From Flavobacteriaceae bacterium (lineage in GTDB: Bacteria; Bacteroidota; Bacteroidia; Flavobacteriales; Flavobacteriaceae), in contig JAQWFV010000091.1 of the NCBI GenBank assembly GCA_029238555.1, forward strand, positions 1 to 22,313: DNA of 22,313 bases, read 5' to 3'. Shown piece after piece: positions 21,285-22,313 of this stretch. The position numbers and the translations under genes are program-made. Each line of letters opens with the position of its first letter. Within the stretch, counting starts at the first letter, position 1. Below the pieces are notes generated by a model, which had not been told where the DNA came from, made no database searches, and worked only from the letters and a program-made list of their open reading frames with translations.

Positions 21285-21836
21285 ATGAATCCTGAAAACA
21301 AAACAGCGTTACCTTTTAAAGCTCCGGAAAACTATTTCCAGAACTTTAAGCTAACTATTCCCCAAGACCTCAGGGCTGTGGACAATAGAAAGCCTTCTGA
21401 GTTTCAGGATCCATTTAAAACACCAGCGCACTATCTCAAAAATTTCACCGTACCGCTTCCACAAGAAGTAGTGTTAGAGCAGTTTGTACAGACCACAGCC
21501 CATAAGAAAATTAGTGCATCCGAGCCAAAAATTCTTTCTTTGTCATGGGTGCAAACAGCCTTATCTGCAGCAGCAGTCTTAGTATTTTTACTGAGCACAC
21601 CCTTTATTTTTAAGTCTTCTACTGACCGTTTAGACACTATGGATGTGGCTGCTATAGACCAGTATTGGGACTACGCTACAGATGCTATTACCCCCTATGA
21701 TATGGCTGAATTTATAGAGGACAATTCCACACAATGGGTAGAAGGCACTTCGCTTAGCGAAGGGCTTGAAAACTATTTAAGTACACAGTTACACCCTATA
21801 GAAGCAATAGAATTTAATCCAAATGACTATGAATAA
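21285..21836 (+). CDS. Single-TM protein, putative anti-sigma factor
   Basis: 183 residues with one TM helix at about 88-109 (WVQTALSAAAVLVFLLSTPF), a cytoplasmic N-terminal tail and a periplasmic acidic C-terminal part. This is the topology of an anti-sigma factor and it is encoded directly after an ECF sigma gene. There is no zinc-binding HxxxCxxC anti-sigma motif and no FecR-like domain. The tail has a duplicated motif: FKAPENYFQNFKLTIPQDL at 11-29 and FKTPAHYLKNFTVPLPQEV at 44-62. The C-terminal stretch (TPYDMAEFIEDNSTQW and FNPNDYE) is acidic. The last 8 to 14 nt overlap the next gene. The role is inferred from position and topology, not from a recognised domain. Confidence 0.8.
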   Translation: MNPENKTALPFKAPENYFQNFKLTIPQDLRAVDNRKPSEFQDPFKTPAHYLKNFTVPLPQEVVLEQFVQTTAHKKISASEPKILSLSWVQTALSAAAVLVFLLSTPFIFKSSTDRLDTMDVAAIDQYWDYATDAITPYDMAEFIEDNSTQWVEGTSLSEGLENYLSTQLHPIEAIEFNPNDYE

Positions 21837-22305
21837 GATATTGATTATGTGCCTATTGGCTTTTGGATGCCACCAATTTAATACCGCGCAATCCAAAGAA
21901 GATATTGAGAAAATTAAAACCCTTAAAGTAGCTTATTTTACGGAACACTTAGCCTTGAGCCCCGAAGAAGCAGAAAAATTCTGGCCCATCTACAACCAGC
22001 ACGAAACCGTGCAAATGGAGATGTACACCTATATGCGCAAGAATATGAACCACCGTATGCTAAAGGCAGCAGAATTAAGTGAATCAGAGGCAGCTCAAAA
22101 ACTCTCTGAGTACCTCAGCAAAAAAAGTCATGAAGAGGCCTCTCTTCAAAAAATGTTTAAAGCACTTAAAGGCGTACTCCCTGCCAAAAAAGCATTGGCA
22201 CTCGTTCATGTAGAAGAAGGTTTTAGAAGGCACCTCATGAGCCTCTACCGAAAAAACAGAAACGAACAGCGCCAAAAGAAAGAGGAAGAGATGCCAAAGT
22301 TGTAG
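21829..22305 (+). CDS. Spy/CpxP-like secreted sensor protein
   Basis: 158 residues from the ATG at 21829; an ATG two codons earlier (21823) is equally in frame. An N-terminal signal peptide MNKILIMCLLAFG is followed by CHQFNTAQS; the lipobox fit at the cysteine is poor, so cleavage after the AQ/AQS site is preferred. The mature part is all helical and rich in charge. LKVAYFTEHLALSPEEAEKF leads to WPIYNQHE, the pattern of the Spy/CpxP (LTxxQ-like) proteins that Bacteroidetes place behind ECF sigma genes. The C-terminus is very basic then acidic (RKNRNEQRQKKEEEMPKL). It probably acts in the periplasm as a chaperone or stress sensor for the sigma/anti-sigma pair; this is inference from operon order. 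Confidence 0.82.
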   Translation: MNKILIMCLLAFGCHQFNTAQSKEDIEKIKTLKVAYFTEHLALSPEEAEKFWPIYNQHETVQMEMYTYMRKNMNHRMLKAAELSESEAAQKLSEYLSKKSHEEASLQKMFKALKGVLPAKKALALVHVEEGFRRHLMSLYRKNRNEQRQKKEEEMPKL

Positions 22306-22313
22306 TGTTTCTT

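Noticed and set aside
21748..21762. CTTCGC/GCGAAG palindrome inside the putative anti-sigma gene
   Set aside because: Six base pairs with no T tract inside coding sequence; expected by chance at this scale.

Overview
The window looks like chromosomal DNA of a member of the Flavobacteriia, probably Flavobacteriaceae. The evidence is AT-rich DNA, several promoters of the Bacteroidetes form TTG-N19/20-TAnnTTTG, start codons without clear Shine-Dalgarno sequences, and family variants typical of this group: a 950-residue CarB, the alternative GlmU-like protein, a DUF4199 protein, type B L31 and MtaB. No tRNA, rRNA, insertion sequence, phage gene or CRISPR array was seen. Almost everything is core metabolism, envelope or translation.

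Region 1 (1-5013) is a vitamin B12 uptake locus. A BtuB-type TonB-dependent receptor runs off the left edge on the minus strand behind a cobalamin riboswitch. Diverging from it are a substrate-binding protein, a FecCD permease and an ATPase with overlapping ends (btuF-btuC-btuD). rmuC follows 25 nt later and ends at a strong bidirectional terminator shared with carB.

Region 2 (6425-9631, minus) holds carB and, upstream of it, rpmH with a textbook promoter and terminator. Region 3 (9666-12500) has a small membrane/TPR-like protein, a membrane-anchored lytic transglycosylase and an alpha/beta hydrolase (both minus), and a degenerate YjdJ-type GNAT protein.

Region 4 (12505-15405, minus) is rpmE (type B L31), a terminator, a GlmU-like nucleotidyltransferase and mtaB. 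Region 5 (15443-20606, plus) has a DUF4199 membrane protein, then a polyprenyl-phosphate-type glycosyltransferase, a phosphohexomutase and an MsbA-like ABC exporter, which fits cell-envelope work. Region 6 (20715-22305, plus) is an ECF sigma factor, a one-TM putative anti-sigma protein and a Spy/CpxP-like secreted protein, likely one stress-sensing operon.

The most unusual signals are non-coding or overlaid on coding sequence. There is a perfect 16-bp hairpin with a T tract inside the glycosyltransferase gene. Two ribosomal-protein terminators sit almost directly against the start codons of the next co-directional genes. A duplicated short motif lies in the N-terminal tail of the putative anti-sigma factor, and the riboswitch starts essentially at the predicted transcription start. 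No clearly new multi-gene defence or mobile system was found.
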